DNA of 64,000 nucleotides from Silene latifolia (Eukaryota > Streptophyta > Magnoliopsida > Caryophyllales > Caryophyllaceae), in contig NC_133537.1 in assembly GCF_048544455.1 (NCBI RefSeq), forward strand, positions 70,217,634-70,281,633, given 5' to 3'. This document shows, one piece after another, positions 10,979 through 24,552 of this stretch. Each line of letters opens with the position of its first letter. The stretch's first letter is position 1. A program made the translations under genes and the position numbers. A model generated the notes under the pieces. That model had not been told where the DNA came from, ran no database searches, and saw nothing but the letters and a program-made list of their open reading frames with translations.

Positions 10979-11663
10979 TTCCCTTTCCCGCTCGACATAT
11001 AGCCCAAGCTAGTTTATGTGTACTTAGGGTGTTATATGTGTAAGGTTTTTAATTTTTTCCTTTTGTTAGCAGTTTAGTAGTTATTGTGTATAATTATGTA
11101 GTTGTTATAAACTTTTGTATAATTATGTACTTCTTTTGTATAATTATGTAGTAAGTTGTTTAATATTTTGTGTACACTCTATTGTAATATAATTTTTTTC
11201 TTTTGTATCCAATATTAGCATGAATCTTCTAGTTTAATCACGGTCCTTCAGAGGGTTCACCCTAAAGTGTTTCACGTTGTAATTTTATGATTTCTGTCCC
11301 GTCTTTTCATCCTTTTTCCGCTGGATAGATACATAGCTCTTGTTGCTTAGGTAGATGCATCTGTGTTTAGTAACTAGATATATATGTCTATTATGTAGAT
11401 ACATCTTTACAGTAGTTAGATACTTACATCTAGCACGCTAGCTTCACTATTTAAAGTTTGATACGTGTGTCTGTCAAATGTCATTGTCTCACTTCGTTAG
11501 AAGATTTGTGCTTGCTATTTGTGCTTCTTATTCCATTTTTCTTCATTACAATGTGAAATTCTTGTCATTCGTGAATAATGTATTTTGTCAATGGTATTTT
11601 TTTGCTTTATAGATACACTTGTTTTTAACCACACATTTTAATCATATTTTCAGATTACCACAC
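10979..11663 (+). other. Spacer between F-box-like and ULP1 genes, left arm
   Basis: A/T-rich spacer without a gene, containing many AGATACAT/TAGATAC words. It mirrors 58059-58643. It presumably holds the F-box gene 3' end and the promoter of the ULP1 gene. Confidence 0.5.
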
Positions 11664-14600
11664 ATGGATAAGTTGATGCTATATAATGATGGTGCAAGTA
11701 AAAGCAAACAAACCCAGAATGCTATTACTAAGAGAAGTCGATCCAAGAAAGCTGTTAAAACGAATTTAAAAGATGATGATGGCTTGGGGCAGTGTTATTT
11801 CAGGACACGTATGTCACCTAAAATGTTGTTGACATTTATCAACAGTAATTTGAGTGCAAAACAAGTAGCTGATATAAAGGACATGGGCTTTGGTGGTGTT
11901 CTTAATCTCCGGACAGATATGGTTCCAGGTGCTCTTGCGCATTGGCTAGTTACCAAATTCAACATATCGTCATGCTCCTATATTAAAGGCCAACTTCAAA
12001 TAACGGATGAAGATGTTCATTTATCACTTGGTATTCCTATGGGTGTAAATGATGTCACGATAGCTTCCTCAACAGATAGGAGTGTTGACTTTGTTGAGTT
12101 AAAGAGTAGATGGTTGACATAATTCAATACAAAAGATCCCACAAAGGTTGATGTTAAGGATATATTACAACTGATAATCAGGCAAAGAGACGGCGGGGAA
12201 GAGTTTAAAAGAAACTTTATTGTATTCATTGTCTCAGCATTTTTGATGGGCGTAAAAGGGACTTGTGCCAGCTTACGAGTGTTGAAGTGTTTAGAAGATA
12301 TTTCAGCTGTTTCATCATTAAACTGGTGTAAATTTACCAGACAACAGTTTATTAAAGCTGTTAAAAATTGGAGAATGTCTGAAAATGATAATTTTGCTGG
12401 GCCTATCATGGTGTTCGTGTTTATCTATCTTGATAGAGTATCCTTCAGTTATTTTCCAGTCCCTCAGGTATTCCCAACAATAGCATCATGGACGAAAGAA
12501 AGGATAAAATCTAGGCTTAAGGATGAGATGAAGGATGGGTTTGGTACTGGAGGTGTTCTATGTCGCATTGTCAAGGCAACGGTTCAGCATGTAACTTTTA
12601 GTATCCCAATACAATTGGATATGCCTGAGGCTTTTATTCGAGAACCAGAGGCTACTGAGCACCTGAAGGCTAGAGAGGACCCAAAGCCTACTGAGGACCC
12701 GAAGGCTACTGAGACAGTGGAGGAGGACAGTAGCCGGAGCAGTATGTTTACTTTCAAGAAATTGGCAGAAGATGCAAACAATCTTGCTCTTGCCTATTCT
12801 AGCTTCTCAAAGTCTTTGGCAGAAGCTAGAATGAATTATCCTAACAGTAAGATTATACAACAGATGGCTCAAATCGCGTCTGCTTTAAGTGATTGCTCCT
12901 ATTCATCACAACCTACAACAGAGGGATTGAATATTCCTGAAAAGAAAGTTGATGAGTCTGTCAGAGTGGAAGAGAAGGGAGCTGAAAAAGTGAACAAGAG
13001 AGGAGCTGACAATGTGGGAGATAATGGAGCTGTTTGTAATGAAGGTGATAGTCAGGAGCAGGATCAACCTACTAAGTTTGGTAAACTCAAATTTAAAAAT
13101 GAGGATGAGTTGTTGGCAGCTCTTCTTAAATTAGAAATTACTTTGGGAAAACGGCCAGCAAGGAAGACAAGTAATGTTAGTAACAAACCAACTTATGTAA
13201 CGGCTTCAGTTCCTGTTCCTGTTCCTGTTTTGGACTCCGAGTCGCAAGAGTTTGAGCCACTGAATTTTGAGAAGAAACAAAAATCTTCTACATTTGTTCG
13301 ACGGTCTCCACGGTTTATACACCCCTCCCCTCCAAAGTTTACACCACCTTCCCTCCCATCGGATAATGATTTTACCCCACCTTCATTTAGATTACTTAGT
13401 TCAAAATCACAATCACAAGAAGACGAGTTAAAAAAGTTCTGTGATATGGCTGTAAATCTTGGAGATGGAGTTGGAGTTGTAGAACCACTTGTTGTTGAAC
13501 CGATTTCCTCATTGCCACCAAAAGAACCAGTGCACATTACAAGAGCAATGCTTAAGAGAAAGAGAGTTGAATCACAATTTTTCAGATCTCCTTTCCTTCA
13601 GAGAAGTATTATAGTTGCTGGGAATTTAAATAAAGTTGAAAAAGATGTATTTGGAATATGTATTTTCAGAGTCATCTGATGAAAGGTATGATTTTACTAA
13701 CATTGTGTATGAATTTGTGTTACACACTTTTTTGTTTATAAAGTATGATTGTGATAACTAACTTTTATAGATACATGTTTATTCAGTGAGATCCTATTCC
13801 AATGTGATAACCATAAACTTAGTCGGGCAGATCTGAAGACGGTAGTGACAGGTGACATAGTGCCTAAATCTGTCAGACATGCTTGGTGTTTCATTTTGAA
13901 CGAAAGTGAAACACGTAGAGCAGCCAGTTCACCGTATTGGTTGTATCTCCAGCAAACCGATGATGAAGTAAGTTTTATAATAATCTGATGATATTCTTGG
14001 AATTACTCATGTTTATCTCTTTTGCAGTCATACTCCGCTACATTTTCTTATAATTTTTTTTTAATCACCAGGATCCCCTTATTGGTACTCATACTACCGA
14101 CATTAATCACAATTTTACAGGAGCAAATCTCGTAAGTAAATATTCGGTTTTAAACCGCAAGTTTTCTGACTTTATTTTTTTTATTCAATGTGCCAGTTTA
14201 CTATTATTTCTAAACTGCAAGTTTACTGACTTTTTACAAACATGAAATTGAAGATTTTTGTTTTAATAATCTCTGAGACGCCATTTGTGTTTTGTTTTAA
14301 CTTCATAACAATGAAGTTGGAAATCCTGCATGTGATGAAGCCAAAATCTGTCAATTATACAACAATGATTGAGTCTACGGTATGACCTGTAAAGTCCTTT
14401 TTCTGAATGTGATATTTATTTTGGTTTGCTAAACAATTTTGTCAAACGTAGGTACAATTTGTTATGAATTGCTTGGTCCAAAACAAGATTCCATCTATAC
14501 AAGACGTCAAGAATCTGGTGACAGAGGAGTATATTCCGAAATCAAATATGGGTGATGGAGTTGATTCTGGGATTTATCTAATGCGTTTGTTGGAGAAGTA

Positions 14601-15305
14601 CAGAGGCACTAGAAAGGGTTTTCCTTTGGGTCTAAATGATGTAAGTTATGATTCATATTGTATACATCTAGCTACCTAGATACAATTTAATCAATTTGCT
14701 AGTCTCTATAATGCTTAACATATATTCCAATTTGTTTCTACACACATGTAATGCTTAACATATATTCCAATTTATTTTGTAGCACAACCAAGTTAAGCTT
14801 TTTGCTGCAAGAGTTTGCTCTCAGATTTGTTGTTTCGACGGTAATCAACTGAAGGATAAACTCTTATCAAAAGTTGGATCTTTGAGTTTTGATATGAGGT
14901 ATCCCTCTATTCCTTTGAGTAAATATAATCATAAACTTTCTAATGAAGTTGTAAAGTTCTTGATAAATTTAATTTTTTATTTGTCCTTGATTTTTCTAGA
15001 TTTGAAGCAGTTGACCAAGAGTTCCAAATGAGAAAGCAGTCACAACATCAATGTCAACGTCAACTCACAGACACAGAACTTCTTGCTGTTGTAATGAAAA
15101 GGGGTAAAGGCGTAGAGTAAGTTGTTAAATCGATAACATATTTGCATAATTAAATTTTGTTGATGCACTTTTATGTTCTAATTATATTCATATACAGTTT
15201 AGACGAGACTCTTGTGAATACTGAGTGGATGGGAGTGTGTCGAAAAGGAATGCAAAGTTTGCAAAATCGGCACTGGGAAATGGATTTGGTAAGTTTTCCT
15301 AGACC

Positions 15306-15631
<326 letters not shown>

Positions 15632-15773
15632 ATATTGATCTTTTTGTGATATTTAGAACATGATCATTTATATGTAGGTGCTTGATATGTATGGTGTGAT
15701 GTGCACATATGATAGAACTGATATTATCTACTTGCCAACAACAGTGCAGGTAGATAATTAAGATTCAGATTCG

Positions 15774-18154
15774 TGTAGATACCTCATTTCTGCACCTCCC
15801 GCAAACCACCCGGTGATGATTGGGCCGCATGTTTGGTACGCGGAACGATTTGTGACAGTTCGTAAGTTTATCGTCAAGTGATTGCTCAAACACTGATGTC
15901 TACCTCTTAGTTGTCATCTACGCGCCGATACGGTCGTTTTGATAGTAATTAGAGTACATTTGGAGTCCGGGCCTAAAACCGTCTTCATTTTCTGATAACC
16001 GTTAAATCCCGAGTCAGAATGTTCTGGAATGTTCCGGATAATTCTATTCCATATTTTATAAATATTTCACAATCTTTTAATCTTTGGTATACAATTTCCC
16101 GTAATATTCATACAAAATATTAAGGAAAACCAAATTATCCCGTCATTCCATAACTTAAACGCGGAAATCTTTCTTCCGCAGGAGGAAACCACCTGGGAAC
16201 AGACGCAACAGGTGTTGCGCCTCTTCCAAGAGACGCAGTGACTGCTGCGTCTCTTCCCAGGTCCTTTTCTGCGTATTTTTCGTATCTTTTTCATATCTTT
16301 TCGAGATTCACTTCCAAAGTCTCTCCGAAAACCCTATTCCTTCACGTGATTAGTATAAATAGGAGCTTTCGCTCCTCATATTTCTCACGCGAGTGTCCGC
16401 CCTTCTCTTCTCCCTTTGCATTCTAGACCACGTTCTTACTTTTTGGCGTCTACATGCTTGAACATTCGACCACGTAAGCTCAGATCCTTCTGAGTACCAG
16501 CCTCGTTTGCATGACCGACCAATTTGACCAACTCCACCATAATCAACTTAATCAATCTAGTCGTTTTCCTCTTACGAGGGCACTTTCGTTACATTCGAGT
16601 CGAGCATCACTAATCGATAACTTAGTTCATCTCGTTTCGTCAAACATGTAAGTCTGAGGATGTAAATCTCTCTTTTATTATTGTTATTTAGTTTTTGTAT
16701 CACCAATGTAAGATTTATGTCGAAAACACCTCTTAAAACCGATTTATAAAACCTCGTTTAAAACCTTTTTTCGGATTACCAGAAGATAAACCGTCGAGAA
16801 AGGACGCAGCAACTGCTGCGCCTCTTCAAAGGAGCGCAGTGTCTGCTGCGCCTCTTCGTGAGGCTGCCGCAGTTCCTGCTTCCTTTCTTCTTCCTTCGAC
16901 CTCTGTAATTCGTCTCCTTCGTTTGTTTTCTTTAATTCTTTGGTACAATAACATAATAATTTCACATGTATATTGTTTAGACATCATTAATACGTTTATT
17001 TAATCATTAAATCCGACTTAAATCCCTAATAATCTCATATTTGCGAGTTTTCGTCATTAAATTCAATCCGGGTTTTAGAGATTCGATTTGTTCATATTGA
17101 GTTTCTGGAATTCGACTTTTGATATATTCTGATCTGTCTATTGTCATATTCATCGCATATTTGTCGTTAATTCGTTATATTTAACCTATTTAGTTCACCT
17201 ATGTCACTAATCAATCGTTCATTCATGTAAATAATTCATTCGTATTCGTCTCGTCCATGTTTTATTTTTATGACCCTCATTCACATGTAATTAATGAACT
17301 AAATCACTTCCATCCGAGTAAATATATTAATCAAATCCTTAAATTCACTAACGAATATTAACTATTTGCGTTCGCTTCACACTGAGACTCACTCACCCTT
17401 GGAGCAGACGCAAAGAATGCTGCGTCTCTCTTCCAAAGGGCGCGATCTATTTGCGCGCGCTGTTCAGGTTGATTTCTGTCTCTGAACTTCCGTTCTGTTT
17501 TGGCCTAGTTTAATTAGCTTACGTATAATTAACTATTAACCGTATTATCGCCTACTGTTCTGTTCGTTAATTCCTTTATTCTTTCGTTTTCTCAAATTAT
17601 CCGTTTTAAAGGTATTTTCGACATAAATCGCTAAACCCATTGTAATTTTTATTGTAATTTTCTTTTATCATTGTATTTTGTATCATTTGTATGTTTTCAC
17701 ATGTAGTTGAACCTTAATTCCAACTTCGACCCAATTATATGCTAAATTACGTGTTAACCGACTTAGTTAAATCTTCACATGCTAGGATTAAAACTTGGAT
17801 GTTGCATTGCATGCATACAATCGACGATATATCAAGTATAGACGATTTCCCTAATCATTAGTATAGGCCGCTATCGAGGTGGGCGGGATTAGGTGTTCGA
17901 TCAAAAGAGCTTCCTAATACGTACCCTCACCCCTTACTCCAGATCTCTGTGAACATCCATGTTCATTGGCATCCACGAGAGTCATTATAGACATAGAATG
18001 CTAAGGGTAACGAGTTCATGGTGTTCATGTCACTACTTTGTGTCTTGACATGACACGAGGTATTCGAACGGTTCCAATTTCCCATAAAAATTGGTGGCGA
18101 CTCCACAAATGCAAACGCTTGTTTCCCAAGCGCCCTCGTGGCCCATTGTCCACA
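15774..18154 (+). repeat. 5' LTR of Tat element
   Basis: 2381 bp, starting TGTAGATACC and ending GTCCACA. It carries three copies of a GCAGCA/TGCTGCG cassette (about 16191-16262, 16797-16890, 17398-17470), a G-box and a TATA box. The 3' LTR is near-identical. Confidence 0.95.
16343..16362 (+). promoter_or_regulatory. LTR core promoter: G-box and TATA
   Basis: CACGTG at 16343-16348, then TATAAATAG at 16354-16362. In the 3' LTR the TATA is kept at 35832-35840, but the G-box reads CACATG, a CpG-type transition. Confidence 0.7.
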
Positions 18155-18157
18155 GTT

Positions 18158-18175
18158 TGGCGACTCCGCTGGGGA
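18158..18175 (+). other. Primer binding site (tRNA-Arg type)
   Basis: TGGCGACTCCGCTGGGGA lies three bases after the 5' LTR. It would pair with the 3' end of a plant tRNA-Arg, the primer reported for Ogre/Tat-type elements. Confidence 0.8.
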
Positions 18176-18953
18176 TAATACACTTACGTGTAGCCAAAAG
18201 GGTGAAACTTGAACAACGTTAGGGAATAGTTTGTACAAGACAATTGTCGGCTTTCATAACTCGGTCTTCCTAGATCGTTTCATTCGGCCTTTCTAGGCCC
18301 AACCCAACCTATTCGACCAATCGTCCCGTCTAAACGGTCCTTATTCTTATTTGGGCCCAAGGATGGATAGCGATTGACGTCATCCATACCATGATGCTTA
18401 CTCTTTTTTGTATCAAGGACCTTCACTACTTAAGGAAATGGACTAGGAATCGGCCTTACTCTTGTTCGGTACGAGCCTCTCCACAGACTTCGGGTTTGAT
18501 TGTTCGGTATGGCAACCCACCCTTTAAACCAAAACCCTTTTAAATGCACTCAGCATCCCGTTATAATGCTTGTATAAATGTTTGTCCCTTACGTGATCAC
18601 CATTTCTAAACGAAACCATGACGATTTTTGTAAAAAATCAAAATCCCTTTTTTAAATGAAAATTTCGAAAAAAAGGCCATCGATTAGCGCAAAACCGAGT
18701 CGAAACTCTGTCCGTTTGTCGAGTCAAAATTCGGGCCCAAGCCCATTTCAAAACCTCACTTCGAGTCCACTACTACAACTGCACTATAGTTGACTAGGAT
18801 ACGCATTTTGAAACCTTTGTCTTTTCTTCAAAGCTCACTGACACAAGTGGCACACACCCACTTCACAAGTCAAAACATTTCTTCTCTTTGTAAGTGTGTT
18901 AGGGTGGTCGATCGTGTTTTGATTCGTCGTCGATCTCTTATCCAGTTTTCAAG
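18176..18953 (+). other. Tat untranslated leader
   Basis: About 780 bases between PBS and gag ATG, with no recognisable domain. The short ORF at 18790 does not resemble a protein family. Confidence 0.6.
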
Positions 18954-21940
18954 ATGCCTGAAACAAGTGACGCGAACTTCAATCAACTTCAAGATGGTAA
19001 TGATCGAATCCTAGCTGCCCTAGCTCAAATCCAAGTTACCCAAGACCAAGTGTATGATCGCCTTGATACCATCGAGGGCCGGATCTACGCCGTAGAAACG
19101 AGGATTCCTTTTTGAGAAAGTGAAGTCGTTGATGACTTCGTGAATGACTTCAGGGACGACAGCCCTCCCATGGGTGTGACTGCAGCTGAAAAAAGACTCC
19201 AATACTTAGAGGAGCAATTGATGTACCTTAAAGGGGATGACATTTATAGGGAGAATAACCGCAAGTATGAGGCCGTAAATTCCAAATTGCCAACCAACTT
19301 CAACATGACGGATATCCCTAAATTCAAGGGGCACGAAAACCCTTTGAACTACATCTGTGCCTTCAAGGATTACATTTCTATCAAAGGCATCAAACCCGAG
19401 ATGTTCTTAAGGATCTTTCCTTCATCTCTTGACACCATCCCAAAGCAATGGTTCTACTCTTTAGAACACAAGAAGATCGCCACTTGGGAAGATGCCGCAA
19501 TCGAGTTTTCTAAGCAATATGCGGATAATGCTGAGATCCAAGTTAACATGCGCACTTTAGAGGTTCTTACCCAAAATGACAAAGAAGGATTCACCGACTT
19601 CCTAAGTAGGTGGAGGAAGACTAGTACCCAACTAGTTGAACGCCCGGATGAGGCTACCCTTGTGGAGAAGTTCGTGGACAATCTAAAACCCATCTATGCC
19701 AATCATTTGAGGTACCAAAACATCAAAACTTTCAAGGACTTAACCGTACTAGGGACGAGAATTGAAGATGACATCCGTAAAGGGCTCTTGTCCAAAATGG
19801 TAGGTCGAGGATATCAAGGCTCAACAAGTCGTTCATACGGCTCCCCTAGCAAGACCGATGAAGTTAACCTTCTCGAGCCATCCAAGAAGAGTACTCCACC
19901 AAGGAAATTCACAAATCTTGGGGACACATACTCCAATGCTCTAAAGATGTTAATGAAGCAAGGCAAACTCCAACCCATAGGACCTACTCCCGAACCTGAA
20001 AAGAAATCTAAATTCTGGGACGAGAACGCGTACTGTGAATACCATAGGGGTAAGGAGCATGACACAGAAAAATGCTACAAACTGAAAAATGTGCTTCAAG
20101 ACATGATCGAGGATGGTCGACTACCAATACCGCCGGGAGGCAAACCCAACAACACTCAGAACCCTCTTGGGATTCTAGTGATCACAGGTGAAGAATCTAC
20201 CTTAGATATTTCACACCTCATTTCTCCAGTTGAAAATAAAATCCACGCGATCGAGAATGAAGGGTTCTACTCTACCATCTCCCCTACCATCGCCGACTTC
20301 ATCACATGGGCAAGGAGTGTGGATAGGCAAGTTTGGGAATTGGAAAACGTGGTGACAACTTTACAAAACCCCAATGCGACACCTAAAGAACATGCGCCAT
20401 TAACTTTCTCTCAAAATGCCACTATGCAAGAAATAGTCGCCGTGGTTGATAAACAAGTTGACCAAATCACACGACTAGAAGGCGAGATCATGAGAATGAG
20501 GGAACTAGCTACAATCAATGGAGTATGGGCCGATGATGACGAGGACGAGTATCTCATTGAAAACTCCCTAGTCAAGGAAATAGTCCAAAAGGGTGAAGAC
20601 CAAGATGTGGACCACCTAACTCGTTCGGGGCGTCCATATCAAAGTACTACTCAAAATGGTCCAACCAACGTTGTCACACCAAATGATAACGAAGATGACT
20701 CCACTGATCATTTGCTCAACCAATTATAGAAGACCAAGGCTGATCTTTCAGTCTGGCAACTAGTAGCAAGCTCATTCCCACATCGCCAAGCTTTACTGCA
20801 AGCTTTGGCCAAGCTAAATGTAGCACATAACTCCACACCAGACGATGTAGTCAACTTGGTCTTCCAAGAATCACCGAAGCTAAGTAATCCTATTACTTTC
20901 TCAGACGAAGATTTGCCACCCTTTGGCGCCAGTCACAACTTGGCTCTTTACATCACTGTCATTTATCTAAAGAAGAATGTGCCAATGACCTTGGTAGATG
21001 ATGGCTCCGCGGTCAACGTCATACCCCTCAAAACGGCATACAAATTAGGCATGAAAGAGTCGGATTGGACCCCTACCAATCAAGGTGTTCGCGCATATGA
21101 TGGTACACGACGAAAGGTAGTAGGACTCGTTAACCTAACCATAGCCACAGGGCCAATTGAGCGAAAGGTTAACTTCCAAATAGTGGACATTGAAGCTTCC
21201 TTCAACATACTTCTAGGAAGACCTTGGATTCACGCTTCCAAAGCGGTAACATCTACCCTTCATCAAAAGATCAAGATCCCACTAAGTGGCAAAGTGGTGA
21301 CGATCACTTCGTCACCCATCAAGGCAATAATCGAAAAGAAGTCAAACAATCAAGTCCTTGCAGATCCAGTATATGAGCTTGGGGGCTTCCAAAGCATAAG
21401 TGTCATAGAAAGTGAATTGGCACCCCTATACTACGATCCCTACTCCAACTTGGTGGTCAATCACATACTAAAATCCCAGGGATACTTCCCTGGAATGCCT
21501 TTGAACCCTATCCGAAGAAACACCTTCGCACCCTACAAGGAAGGCAACTAAGAAAGGATACCACTTGGACTAGGGTACAAACCCACTAAAGAGGAAGTTC
21601 TCGAGATGCTTGCTCAAGTTCAAAATCGTAAGTACGTAGGAGTCCAAATGCGACCCTATCTCCCTACCCTAAACGGATACTTCGTTAAGGAAGGAAGTCT
21701 AGAAATCTTTCACGGATTTCCCGAACCTTGGCACTACCTCGAAAGGAAGCTAGCCGGAATCGAGATCTTTCACGATTGCTACTTCATTCCTCCAGAAACG
21801 GTTCCTACCGTCAAAGCTCGTCAAGCACCTTGCTTAGACGAACAAGCTGTTAGTCTATTGTTTGGAGAAGATTGATTTGTTAGAGCCGCGCAGGATGAGA
21901 TCATTACCATGATACTTCAAGATGATCACTTCAACCCTAC
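18954..21940 (+). pseudogene. Tat gag-protease frame with in-frame stops
   Basis: One reading frame interrupted only by point stops: TGA at 19113, TAG at 20727, TAA at 21549, TGA at 21873. It starts at ATG 18954. The gag core spans about 19300-19790 ('PKFKGHENPLNYI', 'TIPKQWFYSL'). A zinc-knuckle-like CEYHRGKEHDTEKC follows at about 20035. The aspartic protease active site reads VDDGSAVNV near 20994, and 'ILLGRPWI' near 21210 is the family's second signature. The Asp-Asp-Gly-Ser variant is usual in Tat/Ogre proteases. After 21873 the frame runs on until the solo LTR at 21941. All four breaks are single-codon changes, so the parent had one continuous gag-pro frame. Confidence 0.88.
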
Positions 21941-24547
21941 TGTGGACAGCGGGGGCCCACGGGGGCGCTTGGGAGGAAAAGAGAAACAAGCATTTGCATT
22001 TTTGTATGGAGTCGCCACCAATTTTTATGGGAAATTGGAACCGTTCGAATACCTCGTGTCATGTCAAGACACAAAGTAGAGACATGAACACTAAGCAATC
22101 GTTACCCTTAGCATTCTATGTCTAGAATGACTCTCATGGATGCCAATGAACACGGGTGTTCACAGATATCTGGAGTAAGGGGTGAGGGTATGTATTAGGA
22201 AGCTCTTTTGATCGAACACCTAATCCCGCCCGCCTCGATAGCGGCCTCTACTAATGTATAGGGAAGTTATTCGTACTTGATATATCGTCGGCTATATGCA
22301 TGCAATGCAACATCCAAGTTTTGATCCTAGCATGTGAGAATTAATACTAAGTCGGTTGACAATTAGTTAGCATACAATTGGGTCGAAGTAGGAATTTAAG
22401 GTTGATTACATGTGAAAACATTCAAGCAATAAAAGATACACAATAATTATAAATTACAATAATGAAAATTACATTAATTACAAAGGATTAGGCGATTTAT
22501 GTCGAAAATACCTTTAAAACGGACAATTTGAGAAAAAGAAAAGAAGAAAGAATCAAATAAATTAACGAACAGGAATTAGCGTGATATTACGAATAATAGT
22601 TAATTATACGTAAACTAATTTAAACTAGGTCAAGGCAGAAACGGAGTTCAGGGACAGAACTCAGCCAGGAACAGGCGCAACAGAGCTGCGGCCCTTGGAA
22701 TAGGTGCAGCAGACGCTGCGTCTGTTCCTTGGCTCAGTTCTGGCTGTGAAGCCGTAATTGCAAGCCGTTAATGTTAATTGGTGATTTTAATGACGGATTA
22801 AAATTATTTACTCGGATGAAAGTGATTAGCATGTTATTTAACATATGAATGGGTCATAAAAACAGTAAAACATGGATGAGACGGAATTAAGATGGATTAA
22901 TTACAGAAGTGAACGATATTAATAAACTAACAAATTAAATCAATTAATTAAATTAGACATAATGGATTAATGACGAATATGTGATGAATACGACAAAAGA
23001 CAGATGAAAACTATATCAAAGACGAATTCCAGAAACCCAATATTGATGAATTGAATCTCTACAACCCAGAATTGAATTTAATGACGAAAACCCGCAAATA
23101 TTAGATTATTTGGGATTTAAGTCGAATTTATGATAAATAAAACATATTAATGATGATGATTATATACATGTGAATTATATGCTATCATGTGAACGAATTA
23201 ACAAGAAACAAACGAAACAAAGACGAATAAAACAAGACGAATTACAGAGGACGAAGGAAGAAGAAAGGAAGCAGGAACTGCGGCAGCCTCACGAAGAGGC
23301 GCAGCAGGAACTGCGCTCCTTCGAAGAGGCGCAGCAGTTGCTGCGTCCTTTCTCGACGGTTATCTACTGGAAATCCGTAAAAAGAGGTTTTAAAGCATGG
23401 TTTTAGAAATCGGTTTTAATGGTATTTTCGACATAAACCTTACAATTGTGATTACAATAATAAAATACAATAAATAAAAGAAGGAATTACACCCTCAGAC
23501 TTATATGTTGACGGAACGAGAAGGACTAAGATATCGATTAGTGATGCTCGACGCGAATGCAAAGAAAGTGCCCTCGTAAGAGGAAAACGATTAAGTTAAT
23601 TAAGTTGATTGATGTGTAGTTGGTCAAATTGGTCGGTCATGCAAACGGGGAGGCTGGTACTCAGAAAGATCCGAGCTTACGTGGTTGAATGTTCAAGCAC
23701 GTAGACGCCAAAAAGTAAGAACAAAGTCTAGAATGCAAAGGGAGAAGAGAAGGGCGGACACTCGCGTGAGAAATATGAGGAGCGAAGGCTCCTATTTATA
23801 CTAACCATGCGACGGAATTATGGTAAGACTAGGATACGGAAGGAAAGATCCGGAAATAACCGACTTAGGTTAAAACACGGAAACTTGGACAAAAAGAAAG
23901 CCCTGGGAAAAGGCGTAGCAGTGTCTGCGTCCCTTGGAAGAGCGCGCAAAGCACTTGCTGCGTCCTTTCCCGGGTAGGTTCATCTGCGCGTAGAAAACGC
24001 GTTTGACAACCTGTCGTATTTTAGGCATAACTTTCTCTACAAGACTCGGATTAAGGTTATTTCGGTGGCGTTGGAAAGCTAAGAAAGAGATCTAGAACTT
24101 TCTGTGAAATAGGCCTGACCCAAAAAAGTGGTTATCACCTCGTAAAATGGGCCTAAAGATCAGGTTGTCATTTTAGCTAAATGAAATGCACATTTTGTAA
24201 TGTAAACTTTTAAGTTTAGCCTAAAGAAGTGACATGTGACTCAAAATGAGATATAATCTCAACATTTTATGACATCCTAACCTTAGGTAAACAAGCACAT
24301 TGCTTTGACCCGGGATTTGACGGTTTTAAGAAACGAAGACGGTTTTTGACCCGGACTCCAAATGAACTCTAATTACTGCCAAAACGACCGTAATGACACC
24401 TAGATGACAACTAAGAGGTAGACATTAGTATTTGAGCAATTACTTGACGATAAACTTATGAATTGTCACAAATCGTTCCGCGTACCAAACATGCGGCCCA
24501 ATCATCACCGGGTGGTTTGCGAGGGGTGCAGAAATAAGGTATCTACA
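21941..24547 (-). mobile_element. Inverted solo LTR of a related Tat family, nested
   Basis: 2607 bp starting TGTGGACA and ending GGTATCTACA, i.e. an LTR in minus orientation. It is flanked by CCTAC at 21936-21940 and 24548-24552. The pol frame resumes exactly after the second CCTAC. The sequence is clearly related to the host element's LTR (same ends, TATA at 23792-23800 on the minus strand, three GCAGCA/TGCTGCG cassettes near 22660, 23265 and 23905), but it is more diverged and has a private segment near 24120-24300. It was a separate element that inserted and recombined to a solo LTR. Confidence 0.93.
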
Positions 24548-24552
24548 CCTAC

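Noticed and set aside
14550-14620. Second protease active site in exon 5 (DSGIYLMRLLEKY resembles DCGLFVMKFLE)
   Set aside because: It has Ser in place of the catalytic Cys and lacks nearby His and Asp motifs. The full catalytic set is in exons 11-13.
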